The position numbers and the translations under genes were made by a program. Shown here piece after piece: positions 8,819-20,272 of a DNA stretch of 64,000 nucleotides. Each line of letters begins with the position of its first letter. Position 1 is the first letter of the stretch. The notes below the pieces were generated by a model, which worked only from the letters and a program-made list of their open reading frames with translations, was not told the origin of the DNA and made no database searches. The DNA is taken from assembly GCF_037975245.1 (NCBI RefSeq), contig NC_092573.1, positions 8,772,501 through 8,836,500 of the forward strand, given 5' to 3'. The DNA is from Apostichopus japonicus. Taxonomy: Eukaryota > Echinodermata > Holothuroidea > Aspidochirotida > Stichopodidae.

Positions 8819-11800
8819 GTTAAGTGCGCCCTCGTGGCTGCATATCGCTAGCAATTTCAGTGTTTCATACCTTTCGTTTTTCCACACTTTTGGACTTTCA
8901 CTCCGTTTCGGACTATTAACATCTTATTGTAAGTACTGTTCGTGTACTTTTTGAGAGCCGTCAGTCATTTTAGGTTGGTAGATTTGTTTTAATTCGATTT
9001 CATCGTGTTATCATTTTTATTGGACATAGTTAACGGAGCCTATCACTTAGCCCATACTGTGCATTCTCATACAGCCTACATGCATGCCTTTAACACACGT
9101 TGTTTAGTGCACTGCGCATGTGCTGTGTTCATGATACTTGTCATGATGGCAAGGCTGACTTACACCAGAGACGTGCTATTGAATCTAAGGAATAGCTCGG
9201 CTAATCCGATTGATCGACGCCATTCACACCAACCGATTGGGACCGCCTGAAAGAATTAAACATTGCTCGGAAGACAAAGAGGGGATGTCGTGGTGGTCTG
9301 CAAGGCAGAAAATCCCCTATTCATACAGTTTTATCTCAAAGGGACCCAATGCGGAGACATTCTGTTCGTGGTGTGTCTTTTTATAATCTTACTTCTCTTC
9401 GGATTTTACTATCTCCAACGCTACGCGATGTAAACAAAACTGGCCCAAAGGCGTCGCTTGCCACACGGAACGCCGGTTCGATGAAGTCCAAGATATCCTC
9501 CATCACTGATCTCATTATTGAGGAAAAGTTTGATATTCTCACGATAACGGAATCCTGGCTGAACGGTGATCAACGGGATGATCGTACCATAGCGGACTTA
9601 CAAAACGCCTTGCCTCATTTTAATATCCAACATCGTCCTCGTCAGCACAGGAAAGGTGGTGGTGTGTGTCTTTTATCTCATAAAAGATTCAAAGTCAATG
9701 CTAACACAATTGATAACTACTGCTCATTCGAATACATGGACAGCAATTTCACCAGCCGGACATCTGCAGTGAGAATTCTCACTATTTACCGCCCGCCACC
9801 ATCTCGAAAGAACAAGCTGACATGTAAATTATTCTTCGAGGAATTTTCATCTCTACTTGAGACCCTCGCGACACACCCCGGCTATATCGTCATAACTGGT
9901 GACTTTAAATTCCATGTGGATGATCCCTTAAACCAGGATGCTGCCTTCTTCTTGGAGTTGCTTGATTCAGCTGGATTCCAACAACACGTTGATGAACCGA
10001 ACGGTACTCACCGTCACGTTCATACGCTGGACCTCATCATCTCACGGAAAACAACACCACTTGTCTCCCAGGTCTCTGTTCTCACTGGAATGCCCTCTGA
10101 TCACTCTCCAGTCAAATGCGTTCTTAATATCACTCGACCGTCTGCTGTTAAGGTCGAGACGGACTCACGTAATTTGAAAGCAATTGATATTTCTGAGTTC
10201 AAGAGGGACATTGCTGATCTGCCTCTTTCATCCGGGCCAATTTCTGATCTTGCGGAACGTTACGATACCGGTCTTCGTCACCTTCTGGATGAACATGCCC
10301 CTCTGAAGCACCGCACAATAACCCTCCGTCCGCACGCACCGTGGTATAGCGATGAGCTACAACAGGCTAAACAGCAAATAAGGAGGCTGGAAAGAAGAAT
10401 GATGAAATCTGGCTCAATGATCGACAGACAGTTGTACTTCGAGAAATGTGAGCTTTATCGTAATTTGCTCGACGGAGCCAAACAAAATTATCATCGGGAT
10501 CAAATCGAAAATTGCAGTGACCGGCAATTATTTCAGCTTATTGATCGCATGTGCAAACCATCTAGCTCTCATACCTTACCTGATCATGTCTCGGACGCAT
10601 CACTTGCTGAGGAATTTGCTGCGTTCTTTAATGACAAAGTCCGCAATCTCCGTGACAAACTTGACAACCTTACGCCACCGGATATTTCTGTGAATGTGTC
10701 TGCTCATTGTGAAAGCACGTTTACTTCATTTGATCATGTGGACGATGAGAGAGTTCGGAAGCTCATAATGAAATCGCCTTCTTCGTCCTGTTCTCTGGAC
10801 CCAATTCCTATGGACGTTCTAAAGTCATGTTTGGATCTTCTGCTTCCACACATTACGAGCATCGTCAATTACTCACTTTCAACTGGAGTTATTCCGGAAT
10901 CTTTGAAATCTGCTCAAGTTGTTCCCATTCTGAGGAAGACAAACTTGAATAAAAACAACCAACAGAATTACCGTCCGATTTCGAACCTGAAGTTCATCTT
11001 TAAGACTATAGAGCGAGCAGCCGCTGCCCAAATCAATGATTACCTCCAACGGGAGGGTTTGCATGCTCCGAAACAATCCGCGTACCGTAAGCACCACAGC
11101 ACTGAGACAGCTATGCTTCGTATACAGAACGATCTCTTGGAAGCTGTCGATCATTGTCAAGAAGCTGTGCTGGTTTTATTGGATTTCTCTGCGGCCTTCG
11201 ATACAATCGATCACGACATCATACTTGAACGTCTTCAGAACTGCTACGGTATTCTTGCCACAGCTCGGAAGTGGTTCGAATCCTATTTGAGGGGCCGCAG
11301 TTTTTCTGTAAATATAAGAGGAGCACGCTCGATCCCGCGTAACCTCAATGACGGCGTGCCACAAGGCTCCGTACTGGGACCATCCATTTTCGCCATGTAT
11401 GTTGCTCCACTTGGGGACATCGTCTCCGCTCATGGTATAGATTATATGTCCTACGCCGACGATACCCAACTGTATCTTACCTTAAGTCCTGGTAACCGTG
11501 AAATTTCGATATCTCGTCTGGAGTCCTGCATACGTGACATTAAGTCCTGGAGCATACAGAACAAATTAATGTTCAATGACTCTAAAACAGAGGTCCTGCA
11601 TATCTCTTCGAAATTCCTGAAGTGCCCAACATCACCTAAAATTGCAGTTGATGATTCATTCGTTGACACTGTATTGAAAGCTAAGAGCCTCGGACTCATC
11701 GTTGATTGTAACCTCAACATGAAACATCATGTAAAGAACACCGCCTCCGCAGCTTCATTCGCATTATACAAGATCGGACAACTCGCTAAATACCTTGACC

Positions 11801-12536
11801 ACAAATCTACCGAACGACTCGTCCATGCATTCATTACGTCCCGCTTGGACTACTGCAACAGCCTCCTGTACGGCATTCCATCCACTGAACTTTCCAAACT
11901 TCAGCTCATTCAGAACTCGGCCGCCCGTCTTGTCACACGTTCCAAGAAACACGACCATATTACTCCAATCCTCTGTGATCTGCACTGGCTGCCCCTCCAT
12001 CTTCGCATTCGTTACAAAGTTGCCCTTCTTGCCTTCAAAGCTATTCACGGTATGGCCCCTAGTTATCTGACGGACCTCGTCGCTTCCTACTCACCACAAC
12101 GTCGTCTCCGCTCGTCGTCCGAAACCCTCCTTTGTCGTCCTCGCAGGTGCAACACTAGATTCTACGGAGACAGATGTTTCAGCGCTGCAGCTCCCGAAGT
12201 CTGGAACAATTTGCCTTGGGACCTTCATGAAGCACCTCATCTTAACCGTTTTAAGAAAGATTTGAAAACTTACCTTTTTAGCTGTTTTTAACTGTCACAG
12301 TATTTCCTTCTTTTTATATGGTTACTAGTTTGCTTTTTAGCCTGATTTATTTTTGTAGGTTACTATAGTCTTATCCTCTTAGCTGTTTTTCTGTATATTG
12401 TATTTCGTATCTTTTTGAGTTTGCATCTTTTGGTTTCTAGCCTGGTTTATCTGTTTTTGACTTTCTTTTCACTGTACAGCGCTTCGAGATTTTTGGGAGG
12501 CGCTTTATAAGTAGTATTTATTATTATTATTATTAT
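8819..12536 (+). mobile_element. Nearly intact L2/CR1-group LINE, 3.7 kb
   Basis: A complete or nearly complete non-LTR element flanked by a 10-bp target duplication, inserted into an older LINE on the opposite strand. It has a 5' leader (8819-9145), a single large ORF with endonuclease and reverse transcriptase, a 3' untranslated region of about 240 bp ending in a conserved-looking GCGCTTCGAGA...GGCGCTTTATAAGTA block, and an ATT-repeat tail at 12517-12536. A trinucleotide tail after a GCGCTT stem block is typical of L2-like elements. The long open frame and exact target duplication suggest recent insertion. Confidence 0.9.
9146..12291 (+). CDS. LINE ORF2 protein: APE endonuclease plus reverse transcriptase
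   Basis: The 980-codon frame from ATG 9349 to 12291 encodes an endonuclease (about residues 40-260) and a reverse transcriptase (about 540-800), with a C-terminal domain to 980. Endonuclease landmarks are TESWL (E68), a GDF motif ending in K187, and SDHSPV (S250-H252). RT landmarks are NYRPISNLKF, SAYRKHHSTETA, LDFSAAFDTIDHD, GVPQGSVLGPSIF and YADDTQLY (Y702-D705). The C-terminal part has SRLDYCNSLLYG, AARLVTRSKKHDHITPIL and WLPLHLRIRYK. The frame is open upstream to about 9212, and family-like N-terminal residues (MARLTYTRDVLLNL) start at ATG 9146 in another frame, so a single frameshift near 9210 has probably cut off the true start. The catalytic Asn of GDFN is Lys, so the endonuclease is probably inactive although the RT looks intact. 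The protein would copy its own RNA at a nicked chromosomal target. Confidence 0.88.
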
Positions 12537-12546
12537 TATTTAAAAC
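12537..12546. repeat. Target-site duplication, right copy
   Basis: TATTTAAAAC, identical to 8809-8818. Its first bases overlap in sequence with the ATT tail. Confidence 0.85.
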
Positions 12547-12780
12547 CAATTTATTTTTCTTGCACCATTTGCAAACATTAGCCATATCTTCATCAAGTTT
12601 GGTATTTAAATCATTTACAGACTTTCCCTTCATATGAAATGTTGTATCATTTGCATACATGTTCGCCTAGCAAGCTTAATACTTTGACCCATGTCATATA
12701 TAAGTAAAACAAAGAGCAACGGACCCAGAATTGACCCCTGTGGCACCCCACATGTTACTGGCAGTTAAGGGAGGGGGACA
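12547..12780 (-). mobile_element. Old Jockey/CR1-group LINE, RT palm part (split)
   Basis: The minus strand reads CGVPQGSILGPLLF, then in a shifted frame YANDTTFHMKGKSVNDLNTK and NVCKWCKKNKLVLN, ending at the target duplication. The next codons of the same RT are found beyond the young LINE, at 8800 downwards (KTKTMLIGSRQRL). The catalytic YADD is YAND. Confidence 0.85.
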
Positions 12781-15000
12781 AACCATTAACATATATTGTT
12801 GCCAGTCTATTAGATAAAATGCGACTTAAACCCCCTTGCCAAAATAAATAAATAATAATAAAACAAAAACGTTCTCAAGTACTTGCTATGCTTTACAGAC
12901 GTGTGACTCCCGAGCGCGGCGTGTGGTACTTGGTACTACTACTCTTACTTTAACAGGTTAACTTCATATTACTTTCTATTTGCAGCTTTTAAGCTACATA
13001 AAGTGAACGATAACCGACGTCACTTAACGTCGAACTTTGAAGACAACTATAGTTTCATTTGTACATTTTTATTTAATTATGAAGCAAATGTCATACTTAT
13101 TTGGAATTCTTTTGCATACAGAAAGGTCACCTATACTTCATAATACTTCGTTTGCGCATATTTTGTTTCATTTAAAAAAAATAGCTTCTTGAAGTTAGAT
13201 TAAGTTTAATAAGCTACTATGGAATATATTTCATTTTAAGCTTATTAAAACCAATAATATCTACCCTGGATATATCCCAAAATTGTAATGCATGCCTGGG
13301 AGGTGTTGACATCTCCTTTTTGCCACAATCATACGTTTGGTGGCGCTCATGAAGGCAGAGTTTGCATGGAATATTCCCATTTTGACTTTTGGTCGACTCG
13401 AAATTGGCTAATTAGCAATATGCAAATAGCGTTAGCGATGTGCTTGATAAACAGTAAAAAATACCACTGCATGAACCAACTGCTCAACGTATATCATATC
13501 CCATTTAAGGAAGGAATGGTTTAATTTAAGAATTTCATCTGTTTGGAATATTCTTGCATTTTGTGTCTTAGGTTATTTGATATTGTTAAAGTCCCACTTC
13601 AAGACAGTCGGCCAGTCAGTATCGAGAAATCCCTTTATATAAAATATCTTTTTAAGTATTAAACGAGGCCATCATTTGAAGGTCGGTTTAATTACAATTT
13701 AAGAGTATAAAATCAACCTACTTTAATGACATTAGTAGTGGGCATACGCACTAACGTATGAAACAGGTCTTCGTTTATGCATGTAACTTCTTCATACTTT
13801 TCTCAGTTTGGTTAATATGAAATGAAGTGCGGCATTCGCTTATGTTATGATGTGTTTTTCGCCGATGTACCCATGACGCAAGTTTGGCCAACCTCACCCT
13901 TTGTTCGTTTGGATTTGTGTAATTCCATGGTTACGCACATTACATGTTTGATGGCTTTGGGTTCCTATTGGCATCATAATGTCATGGTTACTCACATTAC
14001 ATGGTTACTCTCGCTACAGTTTATATGACTGTAACATTCTTAAGATATAATCTGCATGATATCATTGTTTCATTGTTATATTAACTAACAGGAACGAAAT
14101 TCCAATTATGGGAATATTAACATCCTTGTGTTTTATGTAAGGGGAAGAAATACTCATTATTTCTTTTACTCATGCTACATCCCTCACCAGGGTATTGAAC
14201 AAAGCATTTTAAAACATTGTTTCAAATAGTTCTCAAAATGTTTCCAATGTTAACTTGCATTAGTGCAATATATGTTCAATTAATCCACAAAAATATTATT
14301 GAGATCAAGAGCAGTTTATTCACCGATCTCTGCACCGTAACTTTATTCCACTTCATCTTGGCCAAATGTTTGTGAGAAAATGTGTCGCGAACTCCTTCAA
14401 AACCGTAAGGCAGATGGATCCCACATCTAGTGGTGTCTGCTTGGGCAATACAGTAAACATATATGTTGTTGCCGTGTACACGAAAACCCAAACCATAATT
14501 TACTCACCAGTTTTACACTGACAGCATGTACATATCTTTCAGAACATATTTGGTAAGCTTTTTGGCGTTTTTGATCTGTGCCGAAAAAGGCTCACCGAAT
14601 TGGTGTGTTCTTTGCTCCGAAGTTATAATCATTCGATATTTTAAACCGATTAATGAACATTATGTAAATTTACTACTGTAGCAGCACATACTTAATAATC
14701 AGCCAATTATCAGGAACGTGGACATATCTCTCTGAACATCATGCATCAAAATGTGAGCAGCCTAGCTTTGGTGTTCAATGGGGACAAGTAGCAGGTGAAA
14801 GTCAACAGGGTGGTCAGTCTCTTTTATGTACACTAAGTGAATGTAGGATTTCGTGCCTCTGTACCTGTTTATTTCATATACAAGAATTATGAATATATCG
14901 CATATCAAATGCAATATTAATTATTGTATTACTTCTGTGAAAACAAGGCATACGTCCCTATCACGGAACACTTTCCATCTAAATCTGAAGAAATTTAGTT
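12781..15000. other. Gene-less stretch
   Basis: A-rich run near 12845 and a partial tandem repeat of CATGGTTACGCACATTACATG at 13926-14010. No coding region of note. Confidence 0.4.
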
Positions 15001-15570
15001 GAGTAGTTACGGAGAATTTCACACATATTAGTGCTAAAATTAAACAGTTGACTTTCAGGTCAGGTATACCGTGGTAACCACATATGTATTTATAGTACAC
15101 ATAATGACGTACTCATTATGCAAGACTATTGAAGGTTTCCCATGAAGATATAGCAAATTGTCACTTTCACTTAATTTGACTTTGACCCCTGACCTTTCAG
15201 CTTTCAGTCTAACTGTTCGCGAGTCACAAGATTCCATAGCAGCGCATTTCTACCAAAGTTTGAGAATGTCAGCAGAGCCGTTTTGGAAGGATTTCACAGA
15301 AAATTGCGGTAAAATGTACATATAACATTTGACCTCTTATCCATTGACCTCAGTTACCATGGTAACCACGTACTTTGATAGTACTTGACATGTCGATCAT
15401 CATTGTCAAGGTCACATTTTAGTTCAAAGTTATCGCATCAATCACTTTTTAGTTTGACCTCTCAGTTTTCGTTCTGAAAGTCAACAAAGCACAAGGCCCT
15501 GGCATAAAGCACCTTAAATTTCAACTTCAGTTTTGAGGAAATCCACATACAAAGGAGCTAGATTGACGCA
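15000..15570. repeat. Degenerate tandem repeat, period near 285 bp
   Basis: The blocks TACCGTGGTAACCAC (15067) and TACCATGGTAACCAC (15355) are each followed by AGTAC-type and TTGACC-type sequences and preceded by a GGA-TTTCACA-type sequence. A third, more diverged start is near 15530. These look like two to three decayed tandem units. Confidence 0.5.
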
Positions 15571-15594
15571 AAGGTCTATAGTTTAGAAATTCTT

Positions 15595-17171
15595 AATCCA
15601 GCTTCAGGCAGAGAACATATTTCATGTGGTAATGACGTTAACAAATTTCTTTTCGATGTTGTACACGCGTATCACTGCAACTATGTTTATGTCTTCAACA
15701 TTATTCATAAAAATACAACCATTGATTATTCCTTGTAAGGTTATGTCTTTCATTCATCATGTACTGGCCTATTGCATTTAGAAACTCACACCAATGGAAA
15801 TGTTTTCACCCCTCCCCAACATACTTTCCGATTCCTTGGTCATCATATGGTGGGTACCCTTAAATCTCCAATCCAATTTTAATCGCAACTCTGAAGCATC
15901 ATTTTTAAGACAACTGTTGCCAACTAAGACCTCCATAATAGTCTGCAATGAGAAAACGGTTGCAATATCCTTTATACATTAGGCGCGATCAGGATACCAA
16001 ACGTGAGTCAATATTCGTAGAGTAAAAAGGAACGCAAGATAATTTTCCTAAGCAAGCCAAGTCACAGAAACGAAACGGAAGCATGCATTCATATGAGCGT
16101 ATATATATCTTTAATTAGAGTGGCAGTGCTCCTGTGCTCGGAACAGCGGTGTTTGAGCCCTAAACATATCATTACAATGTGTTCATTGGGCAAGGAACTT
16201 TTATCTTCATTGCCTCTCTTCACATACGTGTATATACATGGGGACTTGCGAGTTAACTTGTAAATATAGCTGGGTGCGTCGTTTCGTGGCTGCACCCGGG
16301 AAGTCCCCCAGGGGACACGTGTATGTGCCCCAGGAAGGGCTTGTTTGAATTGAGCACACTTTGGTGTTTTCGTGTGACAAGTAACCAATGACCTAGGTTA
16401 AGTTGAATAGTCGTGCACGCGGCCTTGGCAACAATCAAGATTGTTAACCTTCAACTTCAACTTTACTGTCCTGTTTCCATTGGAATCTACCATGTAAATA
16501 TGCTAAGTCAAAGTTCGAGTTGATTTAAAGGTTTGGTTCAGTTGTCATACATGTTTATGTTATTTGAAAGAGGACAATAAAAGAAACACAATGGTGAAAA
16601 AATGTTCAAATATCTTCTTCGGTTAAAGAGATATTCAAGCGTAAAGTTTTATCAGATTGTGTAGAAACTGCTAAAATCTGACTAGCTGTGATGTCACATC
16701 CTCACATTCCTGAAAAGTCTTTGTTCTTTTCTCTAAATATTTTGTGAGATTTTATGACTTTCAACCAAAAGATATGTCAGGAGATCTCATATTTGTCAAA
16801 GGAAGTATTTGAGATTAAACATCTGAAGAATTTTTGACTATATTATTTTCAAATGTGTTAAAAAATGTAAATAATTTTTAAAGAAATATATTCACAAATG
16901 TTAAGGAAGTGAGGATGTGACGTCACACCCTCACAGTAAGTCTTTCTACACCAGTCGGTTTCAAAGAAATTTTGATATCTTCACAGTGTCATATCTCCTT
17001 AACAGAGCATGCTATCATGGTAGTTTCTTCACTGTTCTTGCTGTCTTTTAGTGCTCTTTCATACAAAATAGACATGTCAAACACCTGAACCAATCCTTTA
17101 ACCATAAAAAGAACATACATCTTTCTGTGAGATCACAGCGTTATGCTGTTGGTAAGAACACAACTTAAAAA
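15595..17171. repeat. Low-copy repeat, copy 1 (interrupted)
   Basis: Parts of this stretch match 18135-18955 (TTAACAAATTTCTTTTCGATG, then ATTGATTATTCCTTGTAA, then CCTGTTTCCAT) and 34620-34920 (CTTCAACTTCAACTTTACTG, then GTTGAT...AACCATAAAAAG). Copy 1 is split by the MITE at 16529-17097. The three copies sit on either side of channel exon 1 and just upstream of exon 2. Confidence 0.6.
16529..17097. mobile_element. piggyBac-like MITE with TTAA target sites
   Basis: Begins AGGTTTGGTTCAG and ends CTGAACCAATCCT; the reverse complement of the end matches the start at 12 of 13 positions. TTAA flanks both sides (16525-16528 and 17098-17101). The related repeat at 34.7 kb is uninterrupted at this site. 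No coding capacity. TTAA duplication and short inverted ends fit non-autonomous piggyBac-type elements. Confidence 0.7.
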
Positions 17172-17497
17172 CGGGGTAGGGGTTGGCGTTATTTATCGAT
17201 AAAAAATGGTTCATAGAAAGCTAGAGTAATTAACCAAAGTCGATAACTGAAACTACCACTGCTTTTAGTACGCTGAAATGTGAACATTTGTAAGACAGCC
17301 ATTTAGTCATAACCAAGTTTTCCTTTTATTTTGCAACAATATTTGATCACGACTCTTTCATCGTAAATAGCTCGTAGACAAACAAAATGAACTGAGAGTT
17401 CATATCAACTCATAAATTCTCGTAGACAAACAACATGAACTGAGTTAGGGTTCATATCAACTCATAAATCGGAATTTCACTTGCTTTTCAGCATGGG
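17172..17497. other. Upstream region with short tandem duplication
   Basis: CTCGTAGACAAACAA-TGAACTGAG and the following TTCATATCAACTCATAAAT occur twice in tandem (about 17370-17470). No coding region. Confidence 0.5.
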
Positions 17498-17505
17498 TAT
17501 ATAAG
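17498..17505 (+). promoter_or_regulatory. Candidate TATA box upstream of channel exon 1
   Basis: TATATAAG lies in a moderately GC-rich setting (GGGTATATAAGCCGCG), about 400 bp before the signal-peptide exon. If used, transcription would begin near 17530. Other ATGs lie between, so a leader intron or another start is possible. Confidence 0.35.
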
Positions 17506-17901
17506 CCGCGAAGGACAAAGTACACATAAGTTATATACCACATATATACCATTCTAGCATGTCATAACTATTGCATAGTCGTGATACAACACTTTTATTG
17601 CCTTGACTACTGTAAATGCCAAATTTATTTGAGTAACAACTCTAGTCTATAGTGGAAACATAATCCTAACCCCCGCCGCCTCTTTACGCAAATAGAACGT
17701 CTCCATATAATTGAGTTCGTTTAGTAGAATCTGTGGTCCTTCTATTGTGCAATCAACGGTCCAAAGAGCTTCCATATTCCTCAGTTTAATACACAAAGCA
17801 TTGATACAGAAGTGTATTATGACAAAGAAACTTGAGAAGTTATTGCTTCCAGTAGAATCAATACGATGCAAGTCACTATCGTCTCAGACCCAAAAAACGT
17901 A

Positions 17902-17965
17902 ATGTTTTTCTCCAAATGCATTCTTCTTGGAATCGCATTTATTTTACCATCTTGTTGCCTTACTG
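17902..17965 (+). CDS. Cys-loop receptor signal-peptide exon (exon 1)
   Basis: ATG at 17902 opens a short hydrophobic leader, MFFSKCILLGIAFILPSCCL, ending at ACTG followed by a donor GTAAGT in phase 1. Only this family context suggests its identity: exon 2 at 36026 begins in phase 1, and the joined residues (LTGDCANISE) read like the mature N-terminus of a Cys-loop subunit. A similar leader exon with the same phase is at 54310. The link across an 18 kb intron is inference; that intron contains a complete other gene. Confidence 0.5.
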
Positions 17966-18955
17966 GTAAGTAGGCCTATATGAATATCCATTTATAATAC
18001 TAACCTGCACTAAATTGTATGGTCAACTGGTTGATTAATATAAGAAAGTATTATTATAGACTACATTAATTTAGATGCCATATAATTTAATATTCATATA
18101 CATGGTACAATTATCTTTGAAAGTGTACGTTCTGAATCCAGCTTCAGAATATATTTACTGTCAAATACTGATAGGAGAATGCAGTCATGTGTTTATGATG
18201 TTAACAAATTTCTTTTCGATGTTGTACACACGTATAACTGCAACTATGTTTATGTCTTTAACACGATTCATGATAATTTTTATCATTGATTATTCCTTGT
18301 AAAGTTATGTTTTTCATTCATTATGTATTGGCCTATTGCATTTATCTTTTGCATGCATATTGAAGCTTATGAATGAGACGGATCAAGATGACGATTTCAG
18401 TCAAATGAACTGGACAAGCCAGTTATTTATGCGACATTGTTTCAGTATTGGTTGGTTGATATTGATAAATTTCTAGGCTCTATCAGTCACACGTACGATG
18501 CTAAAACCTTAAAACAATAAAGATCTTTAGCTTGAATGTCTACATTTTCGACATGAAGATGAGAACGATACAAAATAACATGAAAACGTTTTTGAACAAT
18601 ACAACGGTCCACAATAGGGTGAACACCGGAATTTTTTTTTTTTTTGCAACTTTATGTTTACAAATTCACACAAACTGACATGTTTTTACCCATCCCCATT
18701 GTCTGGACTTTCGGATTCATTTGTCATCATATTGTGAGTACAATTGTCCCCTGCAGCACCTCAATAAATGTCACAGAAATGGAGGCATACATTCAAATGA
18801 GCGTATAGAAGCTTTTATTTAATTGGCAGTGCCCCTGTGCGCGGAAGAGATGTGCTTAATTGTCTTGTTTCCATGGAAATCAAAGTTGATCTAACCAATA
18901 AAAAGAACACACATACTTCTGTGAGCAAACGGGCATGAAGTCACGTCATAAAACT
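17966..18955. repeat. Intron or intergenic, low-copy repeat copy 2
   Basis: 18135-18350 and 18665-18955 match the repeat at 15595-17171 in the same order. No coding region. Confidence 0.55.
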
Positions 18956-18959
18956 ATAT

Positions 18960-19289
18960 CAGTCGCGTATCCAGGGGTGTTGGGGGCCCGCGTCCCCGGG
19001 TAAGAATAGAGTAGAGAAGAAAAGAGAGAAGAAAAAAGGGGAAAAGAGGGGGGGGGGGGAGGAGGAAGGAGAGGAAGGAAGGGAAAGAAAAAGAAGGAGA
19101 GAAAAGGAGAAAGGAGGGAGTAGAAGAAATACGCCTAGACACCGGGAAGAGAAAGAGGAACATTCATAATTACAGCTCTGATCCCTATTATATACACAGG
19201 GTAGCCAGTGACGGATCGAGGATTTCGGAAGGGGCGTGTGCCTCAGCTTACCCCTTACACCGACAACTCCATTTTCCCTCTCTCCCACT

Positions 19290-19290
<1 letters not shown>
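18960..19290. mobile_element. hAT-like end fragments and purine-rich tract
   Basis: GTCGCGTATCCAGGGG at 18962 and CCAGTGACGGATCGAGG near 19205 resemble hAT-type terminal repeats. Between them lies a GA-rich tract (19005-19125). No matching opposite ends or target duplications were found. Confidence 0.35.

Positions 19291-19384
<94 letters not shown>
19290..19384. repeat. TA microsatellite
   Basis: Long (TA)n array, nearly perfect. A second one is at 19569-19609. Confidence 0.95.
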
Positions 19385-19386
<2 letters not shown>

Positions 19387-19569
19387 CAACCAAACCTCTA
19401 CTCAGAGTTTCATGCTTATTAGCAATCGTCAGGAGGTGTACTAAAAGCTATCCCTCTTTCATCTTAGTTTTGACTTTATTTTGGGGGTGTTTTGGTTGGT
19501 GTCTGCAGCTTGCGAGGATTTCTGATATTTTGTTCAAGAGATTAGGGCTAGAATGATCTATTATTGCTA

Positions 19570-19609
<40 letters not shown>

Positions 19610-20094
19610 TCTATATTTATATAAAGTGCACATTAGGTGCCCATTGCATATTAAAAAATGCTACCATAGAGGGACAGTAACGTTAGGGGAACATATTCGT
19701 GTTCCCCTAATGTTTAAGGGTATGTTCATTCTGTTATGAGGGCTTCGGTGTACAGGTTATTAGTACCCATTGATCGTGGATGCTGCCCTCTACACCCCTT
19801 TATTTTGATTGGACGATTATACATCTGAATGGATATTTATAGCTTGGCAATTTTTGTAGTAGTATATGTGACCTGTGCAAAATTTAGCTATTAGGGACCC
19901 ATCAAGATATATCTCGTTTATTTTATCGTCCTATCGGTATATGTTTTACTATCGATGCTCTTTTAATGCTGGTAAAACTGACCAATGGAACTGTGACCTT
20001 GAAAGTCACAATTTCGATCCCTATCCCTTTCGGTGATACATATACTGATATCCATGTTCATATTGACGCATTTTCATTTGGTATACACACCTTG

Positions 20095-20102
20095 TGACGT
20101 CA
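20095..20102 (+). promoter_or_regulatory. CRE-like site upstream of the 102-residue protein gene
   Basis: A perfect TGACGTCA palindrome about 170 bp before the ATG at 20273, in the only locally CG-containing stretch (20095-20290). This fits a TATA-less promoter bound by CREB/ATF factors. The assignment is inference. Confidence 0.4.
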
Positions 20103-20272
20103 TCACCGCGCAATGTCGCTAAGTGTAATGTAGAGCTCATATGGACGTATGTACAGTGTGGTAAACGTGTTGTCCGTATGGCCGCAAGTGTTCACACTGT
20201 ATGCAAGCAAGAACCGCGGTAAACTTAACTTATGTTCGCGAATCGGCGCGGTATCCATGTTGCACTATCAAA

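Noticed and set aside
18959-19393. 144-residue minus-strand frame with Ile-Tyr repeats
   Set aside because: It is the translation of the TA array and the adjoining GA-rich tract. The frame at 52255-52488 is rejected for the same reason.
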